This document shows positions 32,856 to 41,035 of a DNA stretch of 64,000 bases, in pieces. The position numbers and the translations under genes are program-made. The DNA is from Lachnospiraceae bacterium (GTDB lineage: Bacteria; Bacillota; Clostridia; Lachnospirales; Lachnospiraceae), in assembly GCA_030524705.1 (NCBI GenBank), contig JAUNGD010000004.1, positions 1 to 64,000 of the forward strand, in the 5' to 3' direction. The notes below the pieces were generated by a model that did no database searches, had not been told where the DNA came from, and saw only the letters and a program-made list of their open reading frames with translations. How positions within the stretch are numbered: the first letter of the stretch is position 1; each line of letters begins with the position of its first letter.

Positions 32856-34541
32856 ATGAAACAAATGTATGACGTAGTCGTAATTGGCGGCGGCCCGGCC
32901 GGACTGACTGCAGCCCTTTATCTCGCCAGGGCACGCTACCGCGTGGTGGTGGTAGAGAAGGAGCAGTTCGGAGGCCAGATCACTATTACCTCGGAGGTGG
33001 TCAATTATCCGGGAGTAGCCCGCACAGACGGAAAGACCCTTACGGAGACTATGAGAAAGCAGGCGGAGAGCTTCGGTGCGGAATTCATGCTGGCAGAGGT
33101 GAGCAAGCTGGAGCTCTCCGGCGATGTGAAGACGGTGTATACCTCCCGTGGGGAGCTGCAGTGCTTTGGGGTGCTGCTGGCCACCGGCGCGCATCCAAGG
33201 AAGACCGGCTTTGAAGGAGAAGAGGAATTCCGGGGCCGCGGTGTGGCGTACTGTGCCACCTGCGACGGAGAATTTTTTACCGGAAAGGACGTATTTGTAG
33301 TGGGAGGCGGCTTCGCCGCGGCGGAAGAGAGTGTTTTTCTTACGAAATACGCGAACCATGTGACGATCCTGATTCGGGGTGACGATTTTAAATGTGCAAA
33401 AAGTACGGCGGAGGCAGCCCGGAATCACGAAAAAATTACAGTTCTGACCAATACTGAAATTATTAAGGCCACGGGAGATACGGCGCTGCGTACGCTGCAG
33501 TACCGAAACAGCAGAACCGGAGAGGTGACAGCGTATCAGGCTCCGGAAGGCGATAGCTTCGGTATCTTCGTGTTTGCGGGATATGAGCCAGAGACCAGCC
33601 TGGTCAAAGGAATTGCGGCGCTGAATGAGCAGGGGTATGTGGAGACGGACCGGCGGCAGAAAACAAATATAGACGGCCTTTACGCGGCGGGAGACGTTTG
33701 CGTGAAGCAGCTGCGCCAGGTGGTGACGGCCACCGGAGACGGAGCCGTGGCAGCCACGGAGCTGGAGCGGTATGCGGCAGCCATGCAGAAAAAGACGGGC
33801 ATTCATCCTGTTCAGGCAGGGCAGGAGATTTCCGGGGCGCAGCCGGCAGGGCAGGAGGCCTCCGGAAGGCAGCAGTCAAACGGGACGGCGGGAAGCAGCA
33901 TAGGCCAGACGGAAAAGACAGCGCCGGGGAATCGGGCCGCATCTGCCTTATTTGATGAAGCTATGACGACGCAGCTGCAGACCGTATTTGACCGGATGGA
34001 ACAGCCGCTGATACTGAAGCTGTTTCTGGATGACAGACCGGTATCCGCCGAGCTTCGCTCTTATATGGACGAAATGGCCGGGCTGACGGACAAGCTGACG
34101 GTAGAGCTTTCGGATGAGCCGGAACAGAATTGTCCGTGCGTCAGGATCTTCCGGCAGGACGGAACGGACACCGGGCTGGCCTTTCACGGGGTACCCGGCG
34201 GACATGAGTTTACGTCCTTTGTGCTGGGCCTGTATAATGCAGCCGGTCCCGGACAGTCTCTGGATGAGGATACCCGGGCGCAGATAGGGCAGATCGACAG
34301 GCCGGTAGAGCTTCAGGTACTGGTATCTCTTTCCTGTACCATGTGCCCGGAGCTGGTAACGGCGGCCCAACGGATAGCGACGCTTCAGCCTCTGGTACGG
34401 GCAGAGGTCTTTGATCTGAATCATTTTCCAGAGATAAAGGAGAAGTACAGCGTCATGAGTGTCCCCTGCCTTGTCATCGACGGGGAAAAAGTGACCTTCG
34501 GTAAGAAGAATATCCAGCAGCTGCTGGAACAGCTTTCGTAA
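32856..34541 (+). CDS. AhpF-like flavoprotein disulfide reductase with domains in reversed order
   Basis: 561 aa. Residues 1-310 are a thioredoxin-reductase-like FAD/NADH module: VVIGGGPAGLTAALYLARA, GEEEFRGRGVAYCATCDGEF with redox pair CATC, second nucleotide loop VVGGGFAAAEE, and the FAD motif GLYAAGDVCVK. Residues 315-365 are a Gln/Gly/Ser-rich linker. Residues 370-561 are the tandem thioredoxin-like AhpF N-domain, with CTMC in SLSCTMCPELV. In E. coli AhpF this domain is N-terminal; here it is C-terminal. Start ATG 32856 with GGAG six bases upstream. Electron donor to AhpC by context. Confidence 0.88.
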   Translation: MKQMYDVVVIGGGPAGLTAALYLARARYRVVVVEKEQFGGQITITSEVVNYPGVARTDGKTLTETMRKQAESFGAEFMLAEVSKLELSGDVKTVYTSRGELQCFGVLLATGAHPRKTGFEGEEEFRGRGVAYCATCDGEFFTGKDVFVVGGGFAAAEESVFLTKYANHVTILIRGDDFKCAKSTAEAARNHEKITVLTNTEIIKATGDTALRTLQYRNSRTGEVTAYQAPEGDSFGIFVFAGYEPETSLVKGIAALNEQGYVETDRRQKTNIDGLYAAGDVCVKQLRQVVTATGDGAVAATELERYAAAMQKKTGIHPVQAGQEISGAQPAGQEASGRQQSNGTAGSSIGQTEKTAPGNRAASALFDEAMTTQLQTVFDRMEQPLILKLFLDDRPVSAELRSYMDEMAGLTDKLTVELSDEPEQNCPCVRIFRQDGTDTGLAFHGVPGGHEFTSFVLGLYNAAGPGQSLDEDTRAQIGQIDRPVELQVLVSLSCTMCPELVTAAQRIATLQPLVRAEVFDLNHFPEIKEKYSVMSVPCLVIDGEKVTFGKKNIQQLLEQLS

Positions 34542-34547
34542 AACAGG

Positions 34548-34934
34548 ATGCAGGAGGTGATACTACTGAAATTAGGAGAGTCTATGGAAGATTATCTGGA
34601 GTCGATTCTGGCTCTGTATCAGGAAAAGGGCTATGTGCGGTCTGTAGATGTAGCCAGGTATATGAATTTTTCCAAGCCCTCCGTCAGCCATGCAGTAAAG
34701 GAACTGAGGAAAAAAGGATATCTGGAGATGGACCAGGATGGATTTCTGCATCTGACGGATGAGGGCACGGCTATGGCAAAACGGGTATATGAGCGCCATC
34801 AGTTTTTGACCGATATGCTGGCAGGAATGGGAGTCTCCCGGGAAGTGGCTGAGGAGGATGCCTGCCGGATCGAGCATGTGATCAGCGAAGAAAGCTTTGA
34901 AAAAATGAAAAACCGATACGTTTTGGAGCAGTAA
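34548..34934 (+). CDS. DtxR/MntR-type metalloregulator
   Basis: About 122-128 aa, with a winged HTH (VRSVDVARYMNFSKPSVSHAVKELRKKGYLEM) and the dimerisation/metal region RHQFLTDMLAGMGV...DACRIEHVISEESFEKMK; His/Glu/Cys ligands fit the MntR/IdeR family, and the SH3-like third domain is absent as in MntR. Start is uncertain: ATG 34548 has no ribosome site, but AGGAGGTGA at 34550-34558 sits seven bases before a CTG (34566) that would give MKLGESMEDYLE, the usual N-terminus of this family. ATG 34584 is another option. Confidence 0.85.
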   Translation: MQEVILLKLGESMEDYLESILALYQEKGYVRSVDVARYMNFSKPSVSHAVKELRKKGYLEMDQDGFLHLTDEGTAMAKRVYERHQFLTDMLAGMGVSREVAEEDACRIEHVISEESFEKMKNRYVLEQ

Positions 34935-34990
34935 TCCAGAATCTTTTTTCGTTTATCCGGATCAAAGTGCGTTTTTCAGTGGAATATCCA

Positions 34991-35019
34991 TTGCGATCAT
35001 CTGAAAAATGAATTATGCT
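34991..35019 (+). promoter_or_regulatory. Candidate promoter of the alpha/beta hydrolase gene
   Basis: TTGCGA (34991-34996), 17-bp spacer, TATGCT (35014-35019). An inverted repeat TTTTTCAG/CTGAAAAA spans its -35 and spacer. Confidence 0.4.
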
Positions 35020-35086
35020 TTAAATACCGGGCGCTGTACGGACTTATATGGATCTGCCCCGGAAGGGCATACGAAAGGAGCACGAT

Positions 35087-35779
35087 ATGGATATTGCATT
35101 GCACTATATAGAAAAGGGAACGGGAACGCCCCTGATCCTTTTGCATGGAAACGGGGAGAGCCTTGCTTATTTTGAAAATCAGATCGAATATTTTTCTGCA
35201 AAATACCGGGTCATTGCCATTGACACCCGGGGGCACGGGAAATCTCCCCGGGGGGAGGCACCCTTTACCATACGTCAATTTGCACAGGATCTGCGCGACT
35301 TTATGGATCTGCATTCGATCGAAAAAGCGCATATCCTTGGATTTTCGGACGGCGGGAATATTGCACTGGTTTTTGCACTGAAATATCCCGGGCGGGTAGA
35401 ACGGCTGATACTGAACGGGGCAAATCTTGACGCCTCCGGGGTAAAGCCCTCCGTGCAACTTCCGATTGAAGCGGGATATCGCATTGCTTCTCTGTTTGCC
35501 GGAAGAAATCAGGAAGCCAGAAAACATGCGGAGCTGTTGGGCTTGATGGTGAATGATCCGAATATACGGCGGGAGGAATTGAAGAAGCTTCCTGTTAAAA
35601 CGCTGGTGATCGCCGGGACAAAGGATATGATAAAGGCAGAGCATACGCGGCTGATCTGGGAAAGCCTGCCGAAGGCAGAGCTCGTATTTTTGCCGGGGGA
35701 TCATTTTATTGCAAATAAAAATGCGCGGGAGTTCAATGCCGTGGTGGAGCGTTTTTTGGAAGAGAACGATAAGAATTAG
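35087..35779 (+). CDS. Alpha/beta hydrolase
   Basis: 230-aa hydrolase of the alpha/beta fold. Oxyanion region LILLHGNGES, DTRGHGKSPRG, nucleophile elbow LGFSDGGNIAL (Ser near residue 87), acid in AGTKDMI and His in LPGDHFI complete the triad. Short cap region. Start ATG 35087 with GAAAGGAG; the longer frame from 35048 has no ribosome site. No partner gene suggests a substrate. Confidence 0.9.
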   Translation: MDIALHYIEKGTGTPLILLHGNGESLAYFENQIEYFSAKYRVIAIDTRGHGKSPRGEAPFTIRQFAQDLRDFMDLHSIEKAHILGFSDGGNIALVFALKYPGRVERLILNGANLDASGVKPSVQLPIEAGYRIASLFAGRNQEARKHAELLGLMVNDPNIRREELKKLPVKTLVIAGTKDMIKAEHTRLIWESLPKAELVFLPGDHFIANKNAREFNAVVERFLEENDKN

Positions 35780-35813
35780 CCGGAAAAAGCGGGCAAAATG
35801 CGAATATTATAAG

Positions 35814-35842
35814 AAGCGCCGCGGTCTGGCGGCGCTTTTGAG
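35814..35842 (+). terminator. Terminator between hydrolase and antiporter genes
   Basis: GC-rich stem AAGCGCCGC / GCGGCGCTT with short loop, followed by TTTTG; lies between convergent genes. Confidence 0.7.
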
Positions 35843-35843
35843 G

Positions 35844-36812
35844 TTACATCATAAACTGGAAAATACAGTAGGCCGCATAGATGATCAGAAGTACGATTCC
35901 CTGTATCCGGGAGAGCTTTCCGCGTATCAGTGCAGGAACTGTCAGGAAAAGCATCACAAAGATCATGAGCGGTATATCCAGCACCAGGGAGGCGTTGTGC
36001 CCGGCGATCATGGAGCCCTGCGGGATATCGAAGGGCGACAGGGTCACGGAAATACCGGAAACCAGTACGAGATTGAACAGGTTTGCGCCAATGACATTGC
36101 CGAGGGAGAGCGCTCCGTGTCCCTTTGCCAGGGAGGTGACGGCGGTCACCAGCTCCGGCAGGGAGGTGCCCAGTGCAACAAAGGTAAGGGCGATGACGGA
36201 TTCCGGGACGCCTAATGCCTGGGCGATCAGCGTGCCGTTGTCAACCAGAAGATCCGCGCCCACCGCGATCAGGCCGGCTCCCAGCACCAGGAGCAGGATA
36301 TTTTTTGCAATAGAACCAGAGGACTCATCGGTATCCGCAGCAGCAGCGTCTGTCTGCGGCGTGTTTTTCATCTGAAGGACCGTGTAGACCATGTAGATGA
36401 GAAAAAGAATGAGCAGAACGATACCGGCGGCACGGCTGAAATGCCCGGAGCTGTAGGCAACGAAGGCGTAAAATGCTGCCGCAGCAATAAAAAACAGAAC
36501 CGGGGGAATCAGAGAATCGCGTTCTACCTTTCCCGGGCGCACGGCAACGGTAATGGCCGCTATGAGCGCCGTATTGCAGATGATAGAGCCGATGGCATTG
36601 CCGTAAGCGATCTCACCGTGGCCGCTCAGAGCCGAGGTGGCGGAGACCATGACCTCTGGCAGGGTAGTGCCGATGGAGACGACGGTGGCGCCGATGAGCA
36701 GCTCGGGGATATGAAAATGGTGGGCGATACCGGTGGCGCCGTCCACGAACCAGTCTCCGCCGCTGATCAGCAGTACGAGACCGACAATAAAAAGAAGTAC
36801 GGGGATAAACAT
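35844..36812 (-). CDS. Calcium/sodium antiporter (CaCA family, YrbG-like)
   Basis: 322-aa membrane exchanger with ten or so helices in two homologous halves. The two alpha-repeats are GATVVSIGTTLPEVMVSATSA and LTFVALGTSLPELVTAVTSLA, containing the conserved Glu residues that bind cation. A loop rich in Asp/Ala (DAAAADTDESSGS) separates the halves. Start ATG 36812 with AAGGAGGAG; the longer frame lacks a site. Stands alone, convergent with the hydrolase. Confidence 0.92.
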   Translation of the reverse strand: MFIPVLLFIVGLVLLISGGDWFVDGATGIAHHFHIPELLIGATVVSIGTTLPEVMVSATSALSGHGEIAYGNAIGSIICNTALIAAITVAVRPGKVERDSLIPPVLFFIAAAAFYAFVAYSSGHFSRAAGIVLLILFLIYMVYTVLQMKNTPQTDAAAADTDESSGSIAKNILLLVLGAGLIAVGADLLVDNGTLIAQALGVPESVIALTFVALGTSLPELVTAVTSLAKGHGALSLGNVIGANLFNLVLVSGISVTLSPFDIPQGSMIAGHNASLVLDIPLMIFVMLFLTVPALIRGKLSRIQGIVLLIIYAAYCIFQFMM

Positions 36813-36914
36813 AAAAGCTCCTCCTTGTTTCGATTTTATAGCTTGATTATATATACAGCATGTCCCGATGAGCAGAAGTATAACATTAAGATTCTTCATT
36901 TTCAATCCAATATC

Positions 36915-36952
36915 GGAAAAAATGCCATCCGAAAACGGATGGCAAAAAATGA
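36915..36952 (-). terminator. Bidirectional hairpin after the HPr-like gene
   Basis: GCCATCCG (36924-36931) and CGGATGGC (36936-36943) with AAAA loop, flanked by A-runs and T-runs on both strands, so it can act for the minus-strand gene. Confidence 0.75.
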
Positions 36953-36962
36953 CATTTAATAA

Positions 36963-37181
36963 TTATGCAAGAAAAGGAAGGACTGCGGATGGAATGACAC
37001 CCGTCTGTGAACGAAACTCGATGGGCTTGGTGAGATCAAGACTGAAGATTCCCATGATAGATTTTGCATTGATCACATATTTGCCGGAAGCCAGCTCGTA
37101 GGTGCCTTCGCTTTTCCGAAGCGCCTCGACAAAGCTTTTGATTTTTTCAATACTGTTTAAATTCACCTGGCATGTAGCCAT
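36963..37181 (-). CDS. HPr-like protein lacking the phosphorylatable His
   Basis: 72-aa protein of the HPr fold: the second half YVINAKSIMGIFSLDLTKPI matches the conserved Ser46 region of HPr (NAKSIMGxxSL). The first part has no GLHARPA motif, so it cannot take part in PTS phosphotransfer at His15; the regulatory Ser is still present. It may have a Crh-like signalling role, binding a CcpA-type regulator; inference. ATG 37181 with AAGGAGG nine bases upstream on the minus strand. Confidence 0.82.
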   Translation of the reverse strand: MATCQVNLNSIEKIKSFVEALRKSEGTYELASGKYVINAKSIMGIFSLDLTKPIEFRSQTGVIPSAVLPFLA

Positions 37182-37410
37182 ATCAACAACCTCCTTAAAG
37201 ATCTGAATTATACTTCCCTTATCTCCTCAGACATCCGCATTATAATTCCAGATTTTTCAAAAATCAATATGCAGAATGCATAAATATAAGCCGATATACC
37301 CTCGAAAAGCGTGCAATAGTTGTATAAAATACACAATTTTGACTTTTTACTTACAAATGTTGACTTTACTTTGCGGAGCATATAGGATGTGGCCGGATCA
37401 TATTTGGCGG

Positions 37411-37485
37411 TTCTGTGGGAAATTTTGCTTGTGTAGGTTTTGTGGCAAATTCTGCTTGTGTAGGTTCTGTGGGAAATTCTGCTTG
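37411..37485 (+). repeat. 27-bp tandem repeat, 2.8 copies
   Basis: Copies at 37411-37437, 37438-37464 and a partial one at 37465-37485, differing at two or three positions (TTCTGTGGGAAATTTTGCTT type). Lies in a 380-bp gap between the HPr-like and tatD genes; apart from the repeat and a promoter the gap shows nothing recognisable. Confidence 0.85.
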
Positions 37486-37489
37486 CCCC

Positions 37490-37518
37490 TTGTGGAGCAT
37501 TCTGAATTGTATTATAAT
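37490..37518 (+). promoter_or_regulatory. Promoter of the tatD-helicase operon
   Basis: TTGTGG (37490-37495), 17-bp spacer, TATAAT (37513-37518), directly after the tandem repeat. Confidence 0.6.
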
Positions 37519-37559
37519 TTTACTGACGCTATTTAATGCAGAGAGGAAATCGGTTAAGA

Positions 37560-38450
37560 ATGAGAGCAGAGATGAAGGATTCGGGACGGACGCGTTTGCT
37601 GGATATGCATGCACATCTGTCCTGTTTTATGGGAGAAAATGGACCGGGGCTAAGGGATGAGGAACGGCAGGCGCTGGCAGAGCAGGAGCTGGAGCTGAGG
37701 CGCAGCAGCAGGGTTGCCAGCTTTTTCAGCTGTGGAGGCCTGGAGGAATGGGAATTTATGCGGAAGTACCGGAATCGGGAAGAGGTATTTCTGAGCTTTG
37801 CCATTCATCCGTGGAATACAGGATTTCCCGATCATGCAGAGGGTGGCCGCAGAGAAGATACTTTATATGAGGAAAGAAGCCGGGAAGAGGCAATGCGGGA
37901 CGCGTTTGCGGAATGCGATGCAGTTGGCGAGACGGGAATGGATTCTGTCTGGTGCGACGTACCCCTATCTCTTCAGCGCCGCAGCTTTGAGCGGCAGCTT
38001 CAGATCGCGGCTGACCTGAAAAAGCCGGTGATCCTGCACACAAAAGGGATGGAAAGGGAGATTGCCGCTATGATCCGGGATTTTTCGGAGCCGGTGTGTG
38101 TACACTGGTATTCCGGGGATCGGGAGAGCTTTGAAGCCTTTCTGGAGGCGGATTGCTTTTTTACCCTGGGGCCGGATCTGGCGGAGGCATACGAAAAAAA
38201 TGCATTGTACCGGCTTATGCTGCGGGAGATACCTGTGAGCCGCCTTTTTGTGGAGACGGACGGTATTTCTTCCATCGCCTGGGCCAGAGGCGTCCGGGAG
38301 GCGGAGCTTTCGGAAATACCGGAGGTGCTGGCCGGAAATGTAGATTTTATTGCGGAAATGAAAAATATGCGGAGGGAAGAGCTGCGCGGAAGAATGTGGG
38401 AAAATCTCAGAGAATTCTTCCGAAAAACCGGCACGGAAGCGAGGCTTTAA
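37560..38450 (+). CDS. TatD-family metal-dependent hydrolase
   Basis: 296-aa TIM-barrel hydrolase of the TatD DNase/amidohydrolase group. Metal ligands: DMHAHLSCF, Glu in GETGMDS, His in ILHTKG, His in VHWYSG and Asp in VETDG. Longer than E. coli TatD (260 aa) because of insertions around residues 25-45 and 95-110. Start ATG 37560 chosen over the upstream frame; ATG 37572 is also possible. Followed after 27 bp by a Suv3-like helicase, suggesting a nucleic-acid role for the pair. Confidence 0.87.
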   Translation: MRAEMKDSGRTRLLDMHAHLSCFMGENGPGLRDEERQALAEQELELRRSSRVASFFSCGGLEEWEFMRKYRNREEVFLSFAIHPWNTGFPDHAEGGRREDTLYEERSREEAMRDAFAECDAVGETGMDSVWCDVPLSLQRRSFERQLQIAADLKKPVILHTKGMEREIAAMIRDFSEPVCVHWYSGDRESFEAFLEADCFFTLGPDLAEAYEKNALYRLMLREIPVSRLFVETDGISSIAWARGVREAELSEIPEVLAGNVDFIAEMKNMRREELRGRMWENLREFFRKTGTEARL

Positions 38451-38477
38451 GCTGGCAGGAGGCGCTTGGAGAGAGTT

Positions 38478-40418
38478 ATGGTACAGACGAAGAAGCTGGT
38501 ACAGTTTTATGTTTCACAGTATGAAATGCAGATGAAAAAACGGCAGAGAAAACCGGTAAACTTTAATGATTTTTCGGGTCGGGTGGAGAGGCTGCGAAGA
38601 TCTTTGAAAAATGCAAAGGGTTCCCGGGTCAACAGCGCTGTGTTAGAGGATTATCACAAACAGATCAAAAATATTTCTTCTTATGCGTTTCGAAAACACA
38701 GGGAGGATGTACTGCAGATTGTCAATCAGGAGCTGCTTCCAAAGCTGGTGCAGTTGGATATGGGATTTCTGCTGCCGGAGCAGCGGGAGGGAATAAATGG
38801 AGAATTCCTGGCATTTCTGAGACAGAGAATGCCGGGGAAAATTTGTTCCAGGTCGTTGTTTTCTCTGTATCCGGTTTACCGGCAGCATCAGATCAGGAGT
38901 AAGATCCTGGACCTGGTGCCAACAAGACCGGAACTGGAATTTCCGGAGGCTTTGCAGATGCAGCGCCATTTTATTCTGCATATTGGACCGACAAACAGTG
39001 GAAAGACCTTCTGTGCGCTGGAGCGGCTGAAGACAGCCGGACGGGGCGCCTATCTCGGCCCTTTGCGTCTGCTGGCGCTGGAGGTATATGAAAAGATGAA
39101 GGAGTACGGCGTTCCCTGTACGATGCTGACGGGGCAGGAATGCATCGAGGAGCCGGACAGCCGTGTGACCGCCTCCACAATAGAGATGGCGGATTACGAT
39201 GAGCTGTACGATATTGCGGTGATTGACGAGGCCCAGTTGATGGCAGACCCGGATCGGGGGCATTCCTGGACAAAGGCGATCCTGGGAATCAAGGCAAAGG
39301 AGATCCATGTGTGTACAAGCCCGGCGGCGGAGGAGGTACTGAAGCATCTGATTACGCTGTGCGGTGATACCTTTGAGGAAAACCGTTATGAACGGAAGAC
39401 GGATCTCGTTTTTGAAGAGGCGGCATTTGCATTTCCGGAAGATGTGCAGGCGGGAGATGCACTGATCGTTTTTTCGAAGAAATCTGTTCTGGATGTGGCA
39501 GGGCGGCTGGAGGAACGCGGGGTGAATGCCAGTGTCATATACGGCAGTCTTCCTCCGGAAATCCGCCGCCGGCAGATGCATCTGTTTACCAGCGGCCGGA
39601 CGGAAGTGGTGGTGTCCACGGATGCGATTGGTATGGGGCTGAACCTTCCGGTGCGCAGAATTGTATTTCTGCAGGCTGAAAAGTTTGACGGAGTGGGCCG
39701 CAGGGCACTTCGGACGCCGGAGATAAGGCAGATTTCTGGCCGGGCCGGCCGATTCGGCATTTATGATACCGGATATATCAATGCACTGGGGGAAGATGCT
39801 TTGGAATATATTCGGGAAAAGTATCAGGAGGAGGAACAGCCTCTTGAGAAGGTAAACCTGGGCTTCCCTCAGGTGCTTCTCGATATCGACGAATCTCTGG
39901 ATGAGATTTTGAAGGTCTGGCATTCGGTGGAACCCTCCGATCCCTTTGAAAAGGAGAATGTGGACGAAGCGCTGTTTTTGTATGAGCGGGCAAAGAAGGT
40001 ACGGGGACGGATCGACGGTTTTGACAATAAACGCCTTCTGTACCGCATGATTACGTGTCCCATTGATATTAAGGACCGCCGGGTGGTTTCCCTGTGGCTG
40101 GATTACTGCCAGACCTACTCGGCAGATGTGTCCCTGAAGCGCCCCAGGCTGGACCGGAGAGACCAGGGCGGTATTATGAAGTATGAGACGTATTATAAGC
40201 AGCTTGACCTGTACTATCAGTTTTCCCATCGGATGGGAAAGCTCGTAGATGAAAAATGGCTGCAGGAGGAACGGGAGAAAACGGAGGCCAAAATCATGCG
40301 TTATTTGACGAAGGGAAAGGCGGATTATATTGCCCGGTGCCAGTACTGCGGCAGGCTGCTGCCCCTGGGATACCCGTACCGTATCTGCGAAGGCTGCTAT
40401 GGCAGAGAGGAGATGTGA
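38478..40418 (+). CDS. Suv3-type ATP-dependent RNA helicase
   Basis: 646 aa. Unlike DEAD-box or RecQ helicases, its motifs match the mitochondrial SUPV3L1 family: I HIGPTNSGKT (near residue 175), Ia GPLRLLALEV, TG motif CTMLTGQE, II VIDEAQLMADPDRGHSWTKA, then IFSKKSVLD, ASVIYGSLPPEIR, V STDAIGMGLNLPVRRIVF and VI QISGRAGRF. A C-terminal region (CPIDIKDRRVVSLWLDYCQ) resembles the Suv3 C-domain. The last 30 residues form a zinc-ribbon-like CQYCGRLLPLGYPYRICEGC, not found in the human protein. ATG 38478 has GGAGAG five bases upstream. Likely RNA turnover. Confidence 0.9.
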   Translation: MVQTKKLVQFYVSQYEMQMKKRQRKPVNFNDFSGRVERLRRSLKNAKGSRVNSAVLEDYHKQIKNISSYAFRKHREDVLQIVNQELLPKLVQLDMGFLLPEQREGINGEFLAFLRQRMPGKICSRSLFSLYPVYRQHQIRSKILDLVPTRPELEFPEALQMQRHFILHIGPTNSGKTFCALERLKTAGRGAYLGPLRLLALEVYEKMKEYGVPCTMLTGQECIEEPDSRVTASTIEMADYDELYDIAVIDEAQLMADPDRGHSWTKAILGIKAKEIHVCTSPAAEEVLKHLITLCGDTFEENRYERKTDLVFEEAAFAFPEDVQAGDALIVFSKKSVLDVAGRLEERGVNASVIYGSLPPEIRRRQMHLFTSGRTEVVVSTDAIGMGLNLPVRRIVFLQAEKFDGVGRRALRTPEIRQISGRAGRFGIYDTGYINALGEDALEYIREKYQEEEQPLEKVNLGFPQVLLDIDESLDEILKVWHSVEPSDPFEKENVDEALFLYERAKKVRGRIDGFDNKRLLYRMITCPIDIKDRRVVSLWLDYCQTYSADVSLKRPRLDRRDQGGIMKYETYYKQLDLYYQFSHRMGKLVDEKWLQEEREKTEAKIMRYLTKGKADYIARCQYCGRLLPLGYPYRICEGCYGREEM

Positions 40419-40425
40419 TACGAAG

Positions 40426-40683
40426 ATGGCAGAGATCTCTTTGAAGGGAATGTTCACGCTGGCATTGGTAAAAAAAGAGCGCTTCTGCGGCTCTCACGGA
40501 AGGATGCGCTATATGCTCTGCAAGGCAGACGACCGGCTTCAGGCCTCCGTATACCCAGAGCCGTATTGCTGGGATGCGACGCCGGAGGAGCAGAAGGAGT
40601 CGGAATTTTTTGAATTGTCAGACGAAGGAATAGAGCAGGCGGTGGAGTGGCTGAACCGGAGGTATCGGGAGTCATTCGCATAA
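40426..40683 (+). CDS. Conserved hypothetical small protein downstream of the Suv3-like gene
   Basis: 85-aa acidic protein starting MAEISLKGMFTLALVKKERF; no family recognised. It has two Cys and several aromatic residues and ends in an amphipathic helix (DEGIEQAVEWLNRRYRESF). It begins 8 bp after the helicase stop with a weak site (GTGATACGAAG), so translation may be coupled. Context suggests a helicase accessory factor, but nothing in the sequence proves it. Confidence 0.65.
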   Translation: MAEISLKGMFTLALVKKERFCGSHGRMRYMLCKADDRLQASVYPEPYCWDATPEEQKESEFFELSDEGIEQAVEWLNRRYRESFA

Positions 40684-40759
40684 AAAGAAACGGCTCTGGC
40701 TTGCCGTATTGGAAAATATTTCACTATATTTTCAGCGGGTAATTCGTGTTATTTTGTGA

Positions 40760-40788
40760 TTGACATTCTGGAAAACTTATGCTAGAAT
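40760..40788 (+). promoter_or_regulatory. Promoter of tRNA-Thr
   Basis: TTGACA (40760-40765), 17-bp spacer, TAGAAT (40783-40788), 23 bp before the tRNA. Confidence 0.8.
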
Positions 40789-40811
40789 TATAAACCGTAG
40801 CGAATGCTTAT

Positions 40812-40884
40812 GCTGATGTGGCACAGTCGGTAGCGCACCTCATTGGTAGTGAGGAGGTCACGGGTCCGATTCCCGTCATCAGCT
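40812..40884 (+). tRNA. tRNA-Thr(GGU)
   Basis: 73-nt cloverleaf: acceptor GCTGATG/CATCAGC, anticodon arm CCTCA-TTGGTAG-TGAGG with anticodon GGT (Thr, ACC), T-arm ACGGG-TCCGATT-CCCGT, discriminator T. CCA is not encoded. A terminator hairpin follows. Confidence 0.95.
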
Positions 40885-40899
40885 TATCAGCTACCAGAG

Positions 40900-40928
40900 A
40901 TACCCTGGCTTTTGTCAGGGTATTTTTG
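40900..40928 (+). terminator. Terminator of tRNA-Thr
   Basis: ATACCCTG (40900-40907) pairs with CAGGGTAT (40916-40923), then TTTTT. Confidence 0.85.
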
Positions 40929-41035
40929 TGTAGAAGAAGAGTGTTTTCAGAAGACCGGTGATACGCTGCAGGGAAGAAATTTGATACCGGGAAGTATATT
41001 TTTGCTATTTATGGGAAATAACAGGGGGCTGAGGT

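Noticed and set aside
37411-37485. Possible CRISPR array
   Set aside because: Copies are directly abutting with no spacers and no cas genes are near.
37276-37536. Small Cys-rich ORF with FCGKFCLCR repeats
   Set aside because: The repeats come from the 27-bp DNA tandem repeat, the ORF lacks a ribosome site and contains the tatD promoter.
38643-40457. 604-codon open frame on the minus strand opposite the helicase gene
   Set aside because: The plus-strand protein shows an unbroken set of Suv3 motifs; the antisense frame has no recognisable domain and is rich in His, Arg, Leu and Gln as expected of a reverse-frame shadow.
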